From the NCBI GenBank assembly GCA_038251405.1, contig JBBSBH010000003.1:124001-188000 (forward strand): a stretch of 64,000 nt of DNA. Direction: 5' to 3'. Positions 30,609 through 39,777 of the stretch are shown here, piece after piece (position 1 is the first letter of the stretch; every line of letters starts with the position of its first letter). The position numbers and the translations under genes are program-made. Below the pieces are notes generated by a model. It searched no databases. It saw nothing but the letters and a program-made list of their open reading frames with translations, and was not told the origin of the DNA. This stretch comes from JADJLQ01 sp038251405. Lineage in GTDB: Bacteria; Bacteroidota; Bacteroidia; Chitinophagales; Saprospiraceae.

Positions 30609-31655
30609 TTAATTGTCAATGACTATTTTTTTCATTTCTTTTATTACACTACTTACCATATTCATCATTTCCACTCCATGTAGCAGAGCAGCGCCGCTTT
30701 GTATTGCAGCTGCAACGTGGACGGCTTCCATAATTTGAGACTTATTGTATCCTTTTTTTAGTCTATCCTAGGAATTGGCATCTATTCAATAAGGACACTG
30801 AATCTGCATGAGCAACCGCTGACGCGATTAAAGATTTTCTCTTGCAGAAAAAGCACTGTTTTTAAAAACAGCTGCATAATAATCAAAGAATTTTTCTCAC
30901 AACTCTTTTTGAAAAGGTACAATTGAAGCAAATTTCCTAAGATCTTCAATTTTATAATGGCTTTCTGAATAGCTCTTATCAGATAGGTTATTTATTTCAG
31001 TTTTGTGATCAGAGCTTCCACAGCAACCAAGAGCTTCTTCTGCAATTTCCAAGGTAGGATTTACAGGGCGTAAATCACAGCCAAAAATATCGTCACTAAC
31101 TAATAATTTTCCAAAAGCGAATTCATAATATGTACTTCCTTGTGGATAAACCCAAAATTTTTCTTTCACTTGAACATGGCAGCAATAAACCTTTTTTCCA
31201 TCGCCGCCTTGTTTCTTTATTGGTAGATGATGCAATTCTGCTATTTGTGGAATAGCATTATATACCTCATATGCTTTTTCTGACTCTTCACGGATATCTA
31301 TGCCGATATGATCCAAATGGGGATAAGAAAATGAAGCGAGCCCGGCTCTTTCTTCTTCTGAAACGGGTATACTGGAAAAAATAAAATTATAGCCTCCTGG
31401 GAATGCATATTTAATATACCCTTCTTTGGCATTTTGTGATTCTGCTCCTTGGAGTAGGATATCTTCATGTGGCAAGAAAGCGGTATTAGGAACTTTTATA
31501 TGCAAGTGAATGCAATCTGCAAAAGACAGTTGGTCTTTAAATACAAAATCGGTATCAGTCATTTCCTTTAAATGTTTTTGAGTATTTACTGGAAGAAGGT
31601 GGATACTTGTAAAATATTCAAGTAAGCTATTAAGTTGAGTGGTATTAAATTTCAT
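30609..31655 (-). pseudogene. Decayed fusion: unrecognised N-domain plus AhpD-like (carboxymuconolactone decarboxylase) domain
   Basis: The first 252 codons (31655-30897) are open and end at TGA. In the same frame beyond the stop the reading continues as EKFFDYYAAVFKNSAFSARE, the start of an AhpD-like domain, whose own opening (HYKIEDLRKFASIVPFQKEL) is the tail of the open part. Further lesions follow: one base lost in an A-run near 30833, one T gained near 30802, TGA in place of the second Cys of QCPYC, and a TAG. The good match EAVHVAAAIQSGAALLHG comes next and the frame ends with TAA at 30609. The AhpD part resembles arsenosugar-associated peroxidase-like proteins. The first domain has PHLDHIGIDI and a CCGSS motif; I cannot name it. 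Confidence 0.75.
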
Positions 31656-31874
31656 AAAGGGACTTGAAGGAGTGAAAAATTTATTTCTAAATAAACCAAT
31701 TTTTTAAAGGGTTAAAAGAATGAGGCAAATTTTATTTCACAAAATAGCGTAAAATTAATCACTCTAAAAATGCTGGCTAATCAATTTATAAACATATCCG
31801 ACATCCCCAAAAAAACAAGCATTTCCTTATCGATATTTTTTATCCTATTATTTATTCAGGAATAGTCCTCCAAC

Positions 31875-33107
31875 TCACAATTCAATCGAAGCTCCTTCGT
31901 GGGCAAGGAAGCAGGTGAATGTGTAGTTCCGCTCCGCAATCGTCATCTGACAGAACTCCGAAATCTGGTCCAGGAAAGCGTCGTCATGAGAAGGATCATG
32001 ATGGAAAATAGCCAAACGCTTAACTTTTGCTTCAGCAGCTCGTTCCAAGGCATCCAGGAAGGTGCTGTGACCCCATCCCTTTTTCTGCGCATACTCTTCT
32101 TCTGTATACTGAGCTTCGGAAATTAATAAATCTGCATTTAAGGCAAAACGTGCAATTTCTTGGTCCAGTGGATTAGGACCTGGCATACCAGGTGACAAAC
32201 GCCCGTAATTCTCGTGATCGCTTATATAGACCAGGGATCGGCCCGCATAAGTTATCCGAAAACCTATTGCAAGACCGGGATGGTTAAGGAACATATAGGA
32301 AATCTGAATCTCTCCCAGATTCACTTCTGATTGTAACTCCCGAAATTCCATGTTTGCCTTCATCTCGGTTAAAGGCACCGGAAAGTAGTCATTGTCCATC
32401 TGTCCCCGAAACACTTTTTCAAGCGGTTTTTCCGCACCGTGCAGGCTGTAGATCGTAAATTCATTTCCTGGAACAAAAGCTGGCGCAAAAAATGGGAATC
32501 CCTGAATATGATCCACATGTGTATGGCCTATGAAGATGTGCCCTTTGATTGGTCTTTGCTGGAATTCTTTTAGTAGGGAAAGTCCCAGCAGCCGAATCCC
32601 TGTGCCGGCATCCAGAATCAGCAAATGATCACCACATCTTACCTCGGTGCAAGCGGTATTGCCGCCATATTTCACAGTGTCTGGCCCTGGCGTCGCAATC
32701 GAACCACGTACACCCCAGAACTTAAGGGTAAAAGGTGGTATGGTTTCTCCGAGAAGTTCGGTAATAGTTTTCCAGAAGACCTGCAAATCGAATGGTTTAC
32801 TCAAATAACGATCTGCACCCAGTCGTACGGTTCTTTCCAAATCCGCCACATACGTTTTGGCGGAGATCACCAGGATCTTGACATGATTAAGACTGGGGTC
32901 GTTACGGATCTCTTGAATGAGCGTGTAGCCATGCATCTTGGGCATCATTAAATCCAGAACTACCACATTGGGATGGCGTTCTTTTGCTATTCGCAACCCA
33001 TCGGCTCCATTGTCAGCGGTCAAAATCTCCACCGCTTCTGATTGTAGCCGTTTCGACATGAAAGTCAAAATCGCAGGATTATCGTCGATCAATAGAATTT
33101 TTTTCAT
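31875..33107 (-). CDS. Response regulator receiver fused to a metallo-beta-lactamase-fold hydrolase
   Basis: I take ATG at 33105-33107 (MKKILLIDDNPAIL) as start; a TTG two codons upstream is less likely. Residues 1-120 form a receiver domain with the phospho-acceptor Asp in VVVLDLMMPKMHG and the switch Lys in YLSKPFD. Residues about 130-410 form an MBL-fold domain with FWGVRGSIATPG, IGHTHVDHIQGFPFF, YISDHENYG and FHHDPSHDD, so the two-metal site is intact. Such an output would be a nuclease or phosphodiesterase rather than a DNA-binding domain. It follows the hybrid kinase gene by 79 bases on the same strand, and the two probably form one phosphorelay. Confidence 0.9.
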   Translation of the reverse strand: MKKILLIDDNPAILTFMSKRLQSEAVEILTADNGADGLRIAKERHPNVVVLDLMMPKMHGYTLIQEIRNDPSLNHVKILVISAKTYVADLERTVRLGADRYLSKPFDLQVFWKTITELLGETIPPFTLKFWGVRGSIATPGPDTVKYGGNTACTEVRCGDHLLILDAGTGIRLLGLSLLKEFQQRPIKGHIFIGHTHVDHIQGFPFFAPAFVPGNEFTIYSLHGAEKPLEKVFRGQMDNDYFPVPLTEMKANMEFRELQSEVNLGEIQISYMFLNHPGLAIGFRITYAGRSLVYISDHENYGRLSPGMPGPNPLDQEIARFALNADLLISEAQYTEEEYAQKKGWGHSTFLDALERAAEAKVKRLAIFHHDPSHDDAFLDQISEFCQMTIAERNYTFTCFLAHEGASIEL

Positions 33108-33186
33108 AAACAATATCTATGAGCGTTAAAAGATTATCGAATATAATGTGCACATTTCATATCTCTTACATTATTTGAAGAGCTTT

Positions 33187-35700
33187 TCATGAAATATTAA
33201 GCGCTAGGTTTAATGCGTCCATGAAGGCATTGAACCTGATCGGTTTGGTGAGATACAAGAAGAAACCTGCTTGCAGGCCCTTCTCAATGTCTCGTTCCAT
33301 AGCATTTGCGGTAAGAGCAATGACTGGTATGTGCGCCGTTGCCGTGTTTTCTCGCAAGATTTTCAGGGCTTCGATGCCGCTCATGCCGGGCAAATTAATG
33401 TCCATCAGGATCACATCTGGCTGGTTGATTCGAGCAAGCTCAATGCCCATCTTCCCGTTCATAGCACTTAGCAGACGCAAATCAAGTCTGCGAGCGATAA
33501 GTTGCTCTACCAGTTTCAGATTAGCCGGGTTATCCTCGACATATAGCACGGTACGCAGTGGCGCGCCATCCTCAATTTCCGATGGGACAACCAAGGCAGG
33601 TTCCGCTCGATCAGCGACATGTTGTGGCGCTTCTGCTGAGTCTAGCTCAATCCAGAACTTGCTTCCTTTACTTACTTTGCTTTCCACTCCAATCGTTCCT
33701 CCCATAAGTTCGACCAGTCGCTTAGTTACCACCAGGCCTATTCCCGTACCCTGATCGCTTCCGCCTTCTTGTCCGAGGCGATTGAACGGCTGGAAAAGTT
33801 GAGCCAGTTTTTCCTCAGATAGTCCCTCGCCGGTGTCTTCGACACTGATTTGTATGCGTCCAAATGTATTCAGTGCGGAGGACACAATTACTGTTCCAGC
33901 TGCCCGGTTGTATTTTATTGAATTGGAAAGAAGATTGATGAGCACTTGCTTCAATCTGGTCCGGTCAGCATTGACATAGCAAGGGGCTTCGTACTGTGGA
34001 AAAGAAACTTGAACGTTATTTTGTTGAGCCTGCGGCTCGATCATGGCTTGGCATTCGAGCATAACTTCAGATAGCAATACCGGCTCTGGTGACAACGACA
34101 CTTTTCCGGATTCGATAACTGCGAGATCAAGAATTTCGTTGATCAGCTTCAGCAAGTGCCATCCTGCCTGGAGGATCTGGGTTATGTTTTCCATTTGAGT
34201 CGGCGGTGGCGGTGGTATATTAGACTCCAGGAGCTGAGCGAAACCGAGGATAGCACTGAGTGGGGTGCGAAGCTCATGGCTCATGCTGGAAAGGAAGTCA
34301 GATTTCGCAAGGTTGGCTCTTTCAGCCTCAGATTTTGCGATCTCCAACTCGACATTTTTATCCTGCAATGTCCATTCAAAGCGTTTGAGTTCGGTGACAT
34401 CGCGCGCCGCCGCAAACACACCCTGCAGCTTTCTATCCCTGTTATAAAAGGTAGTCGCATTGTAGGACACCACGGTCTTTTTCCCATCTCTGGTGCGAGC
34501 AGTAAGCTCATAGTTGGTGACTTTTTTTTCGCTGAGTACCAGCTTGATGCCCGCTTCGGCACGATCCGGATCAGTAAAATAATTCTTAAAAGGAGCTCCG
34601 ATTAGTTCGTCACGGGTGCAGCCTGTGAGTGCCTCCATCTGTTTATTCACATCTGTGATGATGCCTGATGGATCAGTGGTCATCAGTGCGTCTATATTGG
34701 ATTCGATGAGAGAGCGCGTGTAGAATTGCTGGTCACGCAGGCGTTGATCAAGCTTCTTCTGCTCTTCTTCCACTTGCTTGCGCGCTGTATTATCAGTGCC
34801 TATCAGAAGATATCCAATGATTGCATCTTGATCGTCGCGCAAAGCGGTCACTGACACGACCGCTGGAAAGCGGCTACCATCTTTGCGGATGTAGGTCAAT
34901 TCGTAGATGTCTTCTATCCCGCGCGAGGCTTTAAAGACCAAAGCTTCAAAGCCCGGTGTGATAGTGGTTGCGAGCTCAAAGCTTAATGTCTTGGCACGAG
35001 CAATTACTTCCTCCGGATCGGAAATGTCTGCCGGGGTGATCTTGTCCAATACTTCAGCGGCTGTGTAGCCCAACATACGCTCTGCACCTACGTTGAAGAT
35101 TTGAATGACCCCTTTCGCATCAGTGGCAATGCTCGAGAAGTTGGCACTGTTGAAAATCGCGTTCTGCAAAGCCCCCGCTCTAAGCAGGGCTTCTTCTGCC
35201 TGCTTGCGCGCCGTGTTATCGGTGCCGATCAAAAGGTAACCGATGATGGAGCTTTGTGCGTCGCGAAGAGCTGTGACAGATACCACCGCTGGGAAGCGGC
35301 TGCTGTCCTTGCGTATGTAAGTCAATTCATAGATGTCTTCTATCCCGCGTGAAGCCTTGAAGACAAGGGCTTCGAATCCGGGAGCAATCGGGGTGGCTAG
35401 TTCGAGGCTCAGTGTTTCTGCGCGTGCGATCACTTCGTGCGAATCGGAAATCTGGGCTGGAGTGATCTTATTCAGTACTTCGGCGGCAGTATAACCTAAC
35501 ATCCGTTCGGCTCCTACATTGAATAATTGAATCACACCCTTTGCATCTGTGGCGATAATCGAGAAGTTGGCACTATTGAAAATTGCATTCTGTAAAGCCC
35601 CTGCTGCAAGTAGTGCTTCTTGTCGCCGTCCCTCGGAAAGGACATCTATTGTGCCCGCTGCCTCGGTGATGACTGCAGCGTTGAGATTCTTATTAGACAT
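33187..35700 (-). CDS. Hybrid sensor histidine kinase with three PAS domains and a C-terminal receiver
   Basis: The 837-residue protein is cytoplasmic, with no membrane segment. PAS1 covers about 33-170, PAS2 about 175-315 and a less similar PAS3 about 320-445. A HisKA domain with SSMSHELRTPLSAI near 475 follows, then HATPase_c about 575-690 (DQGTGIGLVVTKRLVELMGG) and a receiver about 715-835 (ILMDINLPGMSG). It should autophosphorylate on the His of SHELRTP and pass phosphate to its own receiver, or to the neighbouring REC-MBL protein. The gene is visibly richer in G+C than its surroundings, which suggests recent acquisition. Confidence 0.93.
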   Translation of the reverse strand: MSNKNLNAAVITEAAGTIDVLSEGRRQEALLAAGALQNAIFNSANFSIIATDAKGVIQLFNVGAERMLGYTAAEVLNKITPAQISDSHEVIARAETLSLELATPIAPGFEALVFKASRGIEDIYELTYIRKDSSRFPAVVSVTALRDAQSSIIGYLLIGTDNTARKQAEEALLRAGALQNAIFNSANFSSIATDAKGVIQIFNVGAERMLGYTAAEVLDKITPADISDPEEVIARAKTLSFELATTITPGFEALVFKASRGIEDIYELTYIRKDGSRFPAVVSVTALRDDQDAIIGYLLIGTDNTARKQVEEEQKKLDQRLRDQQFYTRSLIESNIDALMTTDPSGIITDVNKQMEALTGCTRDELIGAPFKNYFTDPDRAEAGIKLVLSEKKVTNYELTARTRDGKKTVVSYNATTFYNRDRKLQGVFAAARDVTELKRFEWTLQDKNVELEIAKSEAERANLAKSDFLSSMSHELRTPLSAILGFAQLLESNIPPPPPTQMENITQILQAGWHLLKLINEILDLAVIESGKVSLSPEPVLLSEVMLECQAMIEPQAQQNNVQVSFPQYEAPCYVNADRTRLKQVLINLLSNSIKYNRAAGTVIVSSALNTFGRIQISVEDTGEGLSEEKLAQLFQPFNRLGQEGGSDQGTGIGLVVTKRLVELMGGTIGVESKVSKGSKFWIELDSAEAPQHVADRAEPALVVPSEIEDGAPLRTVLYVEDNPANLKLVEQLIARRLDLRLLSAMNGKMGIELARINQPDVILMDINLPGMSGIEALKILRENTATAHIPVIALTANAMERDIEKGLQAGFFLYLTKPIRFNAFMDALNLALNIS
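34753..35604 (-). repeat. Tandem duplication of a PAS-coding unit (two copies of 426 bp)
   Basis: Codons 33-174 and 175-316 of the hybrid kinase are two nearly identical 142-residue units, both opening AGALQNAIFNSANFS and both containing GFEALVFKASRGIEDIYELT. The copies (35179-35604 and 34753-35178) are head to tail and also alike at the DNA level, so the duplication looks recent. It could expand or contract by recombination. Confidence 0.85.
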
Positions 35701-36169
35701 TACTCACGCTCCTTTCAATAGTTGTTGAAAACTCATTCATGATTGTTCCATCTTGTTTATAATAATCGACTCATCGATCAGTCCACCAATCTTGGTATCA
35801 ACCTCAATTTACGCTTTAATGCTACCATCTCGGTGAAAAGTAATTATATACCCAAAACCAGAGCTTTGCGAAGGAGAGTTAACTGGCCAGAATTTGTGCA
35901 GGAAATGCATTTTTAAATGAGCAGCTACCATATGCTTTATTGGTCTTTAACAAACAAAAATAAAATATTGGCTGTCTGGTAAGTTTTGAAAGAATTTTTA
36001 AGAAAGCTCTTCGCTTAGGTAAAATAAAATGTGAAGCCAATTGCTTTGGATTGTATGTTGGTTTTGCTTCTCTTTTTATTTTGCGAAGGATGGCAACCAT
36101 GCTTGTCCGAAAAAATTGTTCATTTATAGCTCCTCAGTTTCAAGTTCGCTATGTCGCTATGGGGTTTAA
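35701..36169. other. Gap without a recognised gene
   Basis: Only short frames are open here, none with family signals. The base composition drops back to AT-rich just after the kinase gene. The stretch ends at the first attC-like element. Confidence 0.5.
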
Positions 36170-36385
36170 GCTAACGGTTTTAATTGCCGAAAGATTGGAA
36201 ATTCATTCCTGGTACTGCCCGGAACTAAATTTAAATTAAAAATATTGATCACAAGCTAAGAGCAAAGATCAATTGAAGCCATCTAGCTCAAACCAAAGCT
36301 GATAGCGACTTGAAGTACCAACGTCCAGCTATAAAACATAAAATGGTTCAAAGGCGTAATTGGCAGCACTGCTGACCGTTGTAGC
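36170..36385 (+). repeat. attC-like palindromic element 1 (degenerate)
   Basis: The left core is GCTAACGG at 36170 and the right core CCGTTGTAGC at 36376-36385. The flanking arms pair: GGTTTTAATTGCC on the left against GGCGTAATTGGC on the right. Its interior shares words with the element near 40.75 kb, for example AAACCAAAGCTGATAG and CAACGTCCAGC. It lies 3' of the methyltransferase gene. It is long and partly eroded, so the call rests on comparison with the better copies. Confidence 0.5.
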
Positions 36386-36879
36386 AAACCCCATTCTTCA
36401 AACAACTATTCATTAGTACCCGATCTGCTTGTTTTTATATTGTCTCCCCAACGGTTATTCTATGGCGCATAATAAGGACAAGCAAAAGCGATTACCAGAG
36501 ATTAGAATACAATTAAAATTGAAACATCAAAAGCCTTAAGTGAAGTGCCGATAGAAATTATTGTGCTGGAAAAATATCAAGTAGATATTAAAATTTAAGA
36601 AGTGTAATACTGGTAGGTATATGCTCAGGAAAGTGATCAACTTGTATGATAAAAATTTGAATGAAAAAGAGCCCGATATTAGTCTGAAATATTCTTCTAT
36701 AATAAATTACCAACAAAAGCTTTAATCTATGTGACATCCTAATTATGGAGCAGTTACCATTATTTTTTTTTAGCGTCATCACAAATGAGAAGACGGTTCT
36801 ATGTAGGAAACAAAATTTATACGAGTAAAAATAAAGTCGTTTGTTTTTGCCATAGCTGGTTTACTAATTTAAAGGTTTA
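36386..36879. other. Gap without a recognised gene between element 1 and the methyltransferase gene
   Basis: Nearly 500 bases with no credible coding frame. The longest open frame (36588-36782, minus) is low-complexity and hydrophobic without family signals. Confidence 0.5.
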
Positions 36880-37725
36880 TTATTTCTCTCCATAAATTAC
36901 AAGAGCACTGCAATCAATTGCAACTTTGCCATCAGGATATTTCTGATTAATTAATTCATATACTTCAATTTTTATTTTTGATTTCAAAGCATCGTCAGCT
37001 TTGCCAAGAGCAGCAACTATAGGTGCGCCTACTTCAGTCATCATACTCCAATAAACATCCGTGGTTCCACAGTTGAGTTTTCCGGCAATTTCTGTTTCCG
37101 AAATATTTTTTAAACCTGCTTGATTGAACAAATCTTCCATGAGGCCACTCTTGGCACAACGAAACATACCGGGAGCTCCGGATGGAGGTGAGGGTAATTG
37201 CATATTCTTATTGATGGTGCTCATAATAGCAGTGACCCAGAAATTTTTTTCAGGCACATTCCACACAGATGTGGCAATTCTTCCACCCGGTTTCAGCACA
37301 CGCATCATTTCTTTTGCTGCAAGCAGCATATCAGGAAAAAACATAAAACCAAAACGACAACTTACTGCATCAAATGTATTGTCAGCAAATGGAAGTTCAC
37401 AAACATCGCATATTTTGGTTTCAAAATTTTTAATACCCCGCAGGACAGCATTTTCACGGGCTACTTCAAGCATACCTTCAGCAAGGTCGGTGCTTATTAC
37501 TTTTCCATTAGTCAACATAGTAGCTATGGTAAGTCCGGGTTCGCCTGTCCCTGCTGCGACATCAAGTACCACATCATTGCCAGTGGGTTTTAGTAAACGA
37601 ATGATTTCATCACGCATTGGTTTTAAGAAGTCCATAGTAAGGTCGTCCCACTTTTTCCACCCCTGTGAAAATTTATTCCAACTTTCTTTCTGCTGTTCAC
37701 GGATTTGTTCTAATTGTGCTTCCAT
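36880..37725 (-). CDS. Class I SAM-dependent methyltransferase (UbiE-like)
   Basis: The 281-residue cytoplasmic protein has the SAM-binding motif VLDVAAGTGEPGLTIA near residue 55, an acidic end of strand 2 (VISTDLAEGMLEVA), and FDAVSCRFGFMFFPD as motif II. MMRVLKPGGRIATSVW is the post-motif. It resembles ubiquinone/menaquinone-type methyltransferases, but those words are common to many small-molecule methyltransferases, so the substrate is unknown. It is a stand-alone gene at the left end of the cassette-like array, with an attC-like element on its 3' side. Confidence 0.88.
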   Translation of the reverse strand: MEAQLEQIREQQKESWNKFSQGWKKWDDLTMDFLKPMRDEIIRLLKPTGNDVVLDVAAGTGEPGLTIATMLTNGKVISTDLAEGMLEVARENAVLRGIKNFETKICDVCELPFADNTFDAVSCRFGFMFFPDMLLAAKEMMRVLKPGGRIATSVWNVPEKNFWVTAIMSTINKNMQLPSPPSGAPGMFRCAKSGLMEDLFNQAGLKNISETEIAGKLNCGTTDVYWSMMTEVGAPIVAALGKADDALKSKIKIEVYELINQKYPDGKVAIDCSALVIYGEK

Positions 37726-37755
37726 GTTTTTTTTGGTTTAATTATTTGTTTATGA

Positions 37756-37784
37756 CAAAGATAATTTAAATAAACATTTTACAA
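37756..37784 (-). promoter_or_regulatory. Predicted promoter of the methyltransferase gene
   Basis: On the minus strand TTG at 37784-37782 is followed after 18 bases by TATCTTTG at 37763-37756, a match to TAnnTTTG. The ATG lies 30 bases further on. This supports the gene having its own promoter. Confidence 0.5.
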
Positions 37785-38013
37785 TTTTATTTGAATAAGT
37801 AAAAGTGCATTGACGCTAAAAGTCCCCTAATAGTAATGTAAGCAAATTTTTCAATCGTAGTTCCCTGGAAACTTTCTCTAAAGCTATTATACAAAATCTG
37901 CAAAACAAATAAAATGTTACTTGCATTGGCAAGCCAAGAAAGCAATTTAATGATTGGTGAATTTGCTTTTCCCAATATGTTTTGAGTTTAAGCTCTTGTT
38001 GGAAATTTTTCTC

Positions 38014-38193
38014 GCTAATAGGAAAATAGTCACAATAAGAAATATGAAATTAGCTGAAAAATTGGAATATAAATGCATTTTTATTGCTTTACTCTACCAT
38101 CCAGCTTCACCCAGATAGCAATCGGGACTGATTGTGTAATTAGCTGAAGCTTGATTGTCCAGCTACGCTTGCAGGATTACATTTGTTATAGGC
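38014..38193 (+). repeat. attC-like element 2 (strongly degenerate)
   Basis: The left core CGCTAATAGG and right core TTTGTTATAGGC match the element pattern loosely. The interior TAGCTGAAGCTTGATTGTCC is related to words in the elements at 40.8 and 49.1 kb. It begins 41 bases after the VOC gene stop on the minus strand. It also carries a worn copy of the 18-base hairpin repeat at 38110-38127. Confidence 0.35.
38110..38127. repeat. Worn copy of the 18-base hairpin repeat
   Basis: CCCAGATAGCAATCGGGA is a degraded form of TCCCGATGGCTATCGGGA, found intact at 48982 and 53841. Confidence 0.4.
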
Positions 38194-38233
38194 TACATAC
38201 TTTCCCAGAAAAGTCTGCCGACTGATTTTGTAA

Positions 38234-38644
38234 TTATTTTTTTTGGCCAAGTGAAAACCAATTACCTGAATCGTCCTTTAGTAATGCCTCAAAACCATAA
38301 AATTCTTTTGTGGGTGGTTTTTTAAACTCAACACCTTTAACTTTTAGTTCTTCATAAGTTGCAAGCAAGTCGTTACATTCAAAAACTCCAAAACCAAAAG
38401 TTCCTTTGCTAACTAAGTCCCGCATTTGTTTAGCAGATTCTTTGGTGAACATCATTCCTTCGTCAATGGACATTAAGGAAATTTCCAAGTCGGGCTGATC
38501 TGGCGGACAAACAGTTAACCATCGCATACCTGGTCCCATTGGTGCATCAGTATGAACTTTAAAACCGAGTTTGTTAACGTAAAACTCAAAAGCACTGTCC
38601 TGATTAAGAACAAAAACACTAACGTGATTTAATTTTGTAATCAT
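38234..38644 (-). CDS. VOC family (glyoxalase/bleomycin-resistance-like) protein
   Basis: I start it at 38644 (MITKLNHVSVFVLNQD), the usual opening of the family; nine codons are open upstream. The 136-residue product has paired beta-alpha-beta-beta-beta units: DSAFEFYVNKLGFKVHTDAP in the first half and a closing GFEALLKDDSGNWFSLGQ. Such proteins bind a metal and act as lyases, dioxygenases or resistance proteins; the substrate is unknown. It sits 44 bases downstream of a small AraC-type gene on the same strand, which probably controls it. Confidence 0.85.
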   Translation of the reverse strand: MITKLNHVSVFVLNQDSAFEFYVNKLGFKVHTDAPMGPGMRWLTVCPPDQPDLEISLMSIDEGMMFTKESAKQMRDLVSKGTFGFGVFECNDLLATYEELKVKGVEFKKPPTKEFYGFEALLKDDSGNWFSLGQKK

Positions 38645-38688
38645 TATTTTATTTTTAATTGTGAGTTGCAAATCTCAGCAATTGATTT

Positions 38689-39132
38689 CTATCGCTCTTC
38701 TTGAAAATTGCTATTTTTTGTCCAACCTTTATTTTCGGCAAAACAGTTTGGGACATATTTAAGTGGGGTCTTGACCATATCGGCTTTTAGCTTTTTTTGT
38801 TGTTGTTGATATGCCGCAGGTGTTATGCCAACTGTCCGCTTAAAAAGTCCTGTGAAAGAACTGATGCTATCAAACCCCACGGCATAACAAACCTCAGAAA
38901 CAGGATTGGCAGTTTTTAAAAGCATTTTAGCTTTTTCAATTCTTACGATGGTTAAATATTGGTAAGGTGTCTTGTTATAAATAGTTTTAAAAAGACGGAT
39001 GAAATGAAATTTGGAAAAGCAAGCTTCGTCCGCGATATTGTCAAGGTCAATGTTATCACCAAAGTGTTCGTCAATAAACAGTTTTGCATGAACAATTCGT
39101 CTATATAAATATATTTTTGGATAATGTTCCAT
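38689..39132 (-). CDS. Small AraC-family transcriptional regulator (HTH only)
   Basis: The 147-residue protein is little more than an AraC DNA-binding domain. The first helix-turn-helix is near residues 25-50 (LDNIADEACFSKFHFIRLFK) and the second near 78-105 (VCYAVGFDSISSFTGLFKRT). There is no ligand-binding domain, as in SoxS/MarA-like regulators. It is immediately upstream of the VOC gene and in the same direction, so a two-gene stress-response unit is likely. Confidence 0.88.
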   Translation of the reverse strand: MEHYPKIYLYRRIVHAKLFIDEHFGDNIDLDNIADEACFSKFHFIRLFKTIYNKTPYQYLTIVRIEKAKMLLKTANPVSEVCYAVGFDSISSFTGLFKRTVGITPAAYQQQQKKLKADMVKTPLKYVPNCFAENKGWTKNSNFQEER

Positions 39133-39183
39133 TGTTGTATTGCAATGAGTTTAAAGTGTCGTTAACTGTTTCTGACTAACGAT

Positions 39184-39630
39184 TTAATTTCGTGTTGGAA
39201 AACAATTAATTACTAGTGTTAAATCTTCAATAGTCAAACCAAACTTAGTAATTTGTTTTTGAATTATCTTTATTTTGCCAATCTTTTCGTTTTGATCTAA
39301 AAGAGATATCCTTTGGGATTTATATATGGTTGAGACTTGGTAGTCATATTCCAAATAATTACTGAAAGTTTTCTACCTGTAGTACTTATTGCCGATACGC
39401 TTCCTTTTTTAAAACGTATTCTCTGAAAAAATCTCTTTGGGGAGTAAGTCTTGATTCTACCTTTGGGCACTTTTCTCGATATTATTTTTCAACTCGCCCC
39501 TTGGTGATTGGTGCTAACTTTAGCCTGCTTGCAAATTGTTTAGTGGAGGGAATTATTTTTATTCCTTCTAATTCTACTTCTCTGATTAATACCAAAATAG
39601 TACCATGTGAAAAGGCTCAATGGCCATCAA
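39184..39630 (-). pseudogene. Remnant of an IS110-family transposase (C-terminal part)
   Basis: Conceptual translation of the minus strand, with frameshifts and stops, gives TILVLIREVELEG, then STKQFASRLKLAPITKG, then AISTTGRKLSVIIWNM in another frame, and finally KIGKIKIIQKQITKFGL. These match in order the C-terminal half of IS110/IS116-type transposases: the helix-hairpin-helix-like GIGP region, the KxFxSWLGLAP motif, AITATAHKLARIIY, and the closing K-rich helix. Several stops interrupt it, so it is dead. The rest of 39133-39777 holds nothing else I recognise. Confidence 0.65.
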
Positions 39631-39777
39631 ATCAACACTTTCATAGTATTGGTAAGCTACAATATTGAGGTCTATGTTTTAGGGTGCTTTTATTGTTTCT
39701 TTGGTGCGTCTTTTTGTCTATAAATGTTATCTGCTGGTGTTCTTTTCTACTATACACTTTGGATAATAGATTATAAA

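Noticed and set aside
33221..33754. 177-codon plus-strand frame within the hybrid kinase
   Set aside because: G+C-rich genes leave long open frames on the other strand; the receiver domain on the minus strand is the real coding sequence.
35879..36100. 73-codon minus-strand frame with basic N-terminus
   Set aside because: No family resemblance, no promoter, and it lies in decayed DNA before the first attC-like element.
37124..37741. 205-codon open frame on the plus strand over the methyltransferase gene
   Set aside because: Antisense shadow; the minus-strand frame has an unmistakable SAM-binding motif and its own promoter.
37787..37975. 62-codon minus-strand hydrophobic frame
   Set aside because: Low-complexity AT-rich translation without a leader or motif; it lies upstream of a promoter that already serves the methyltransferase gene.
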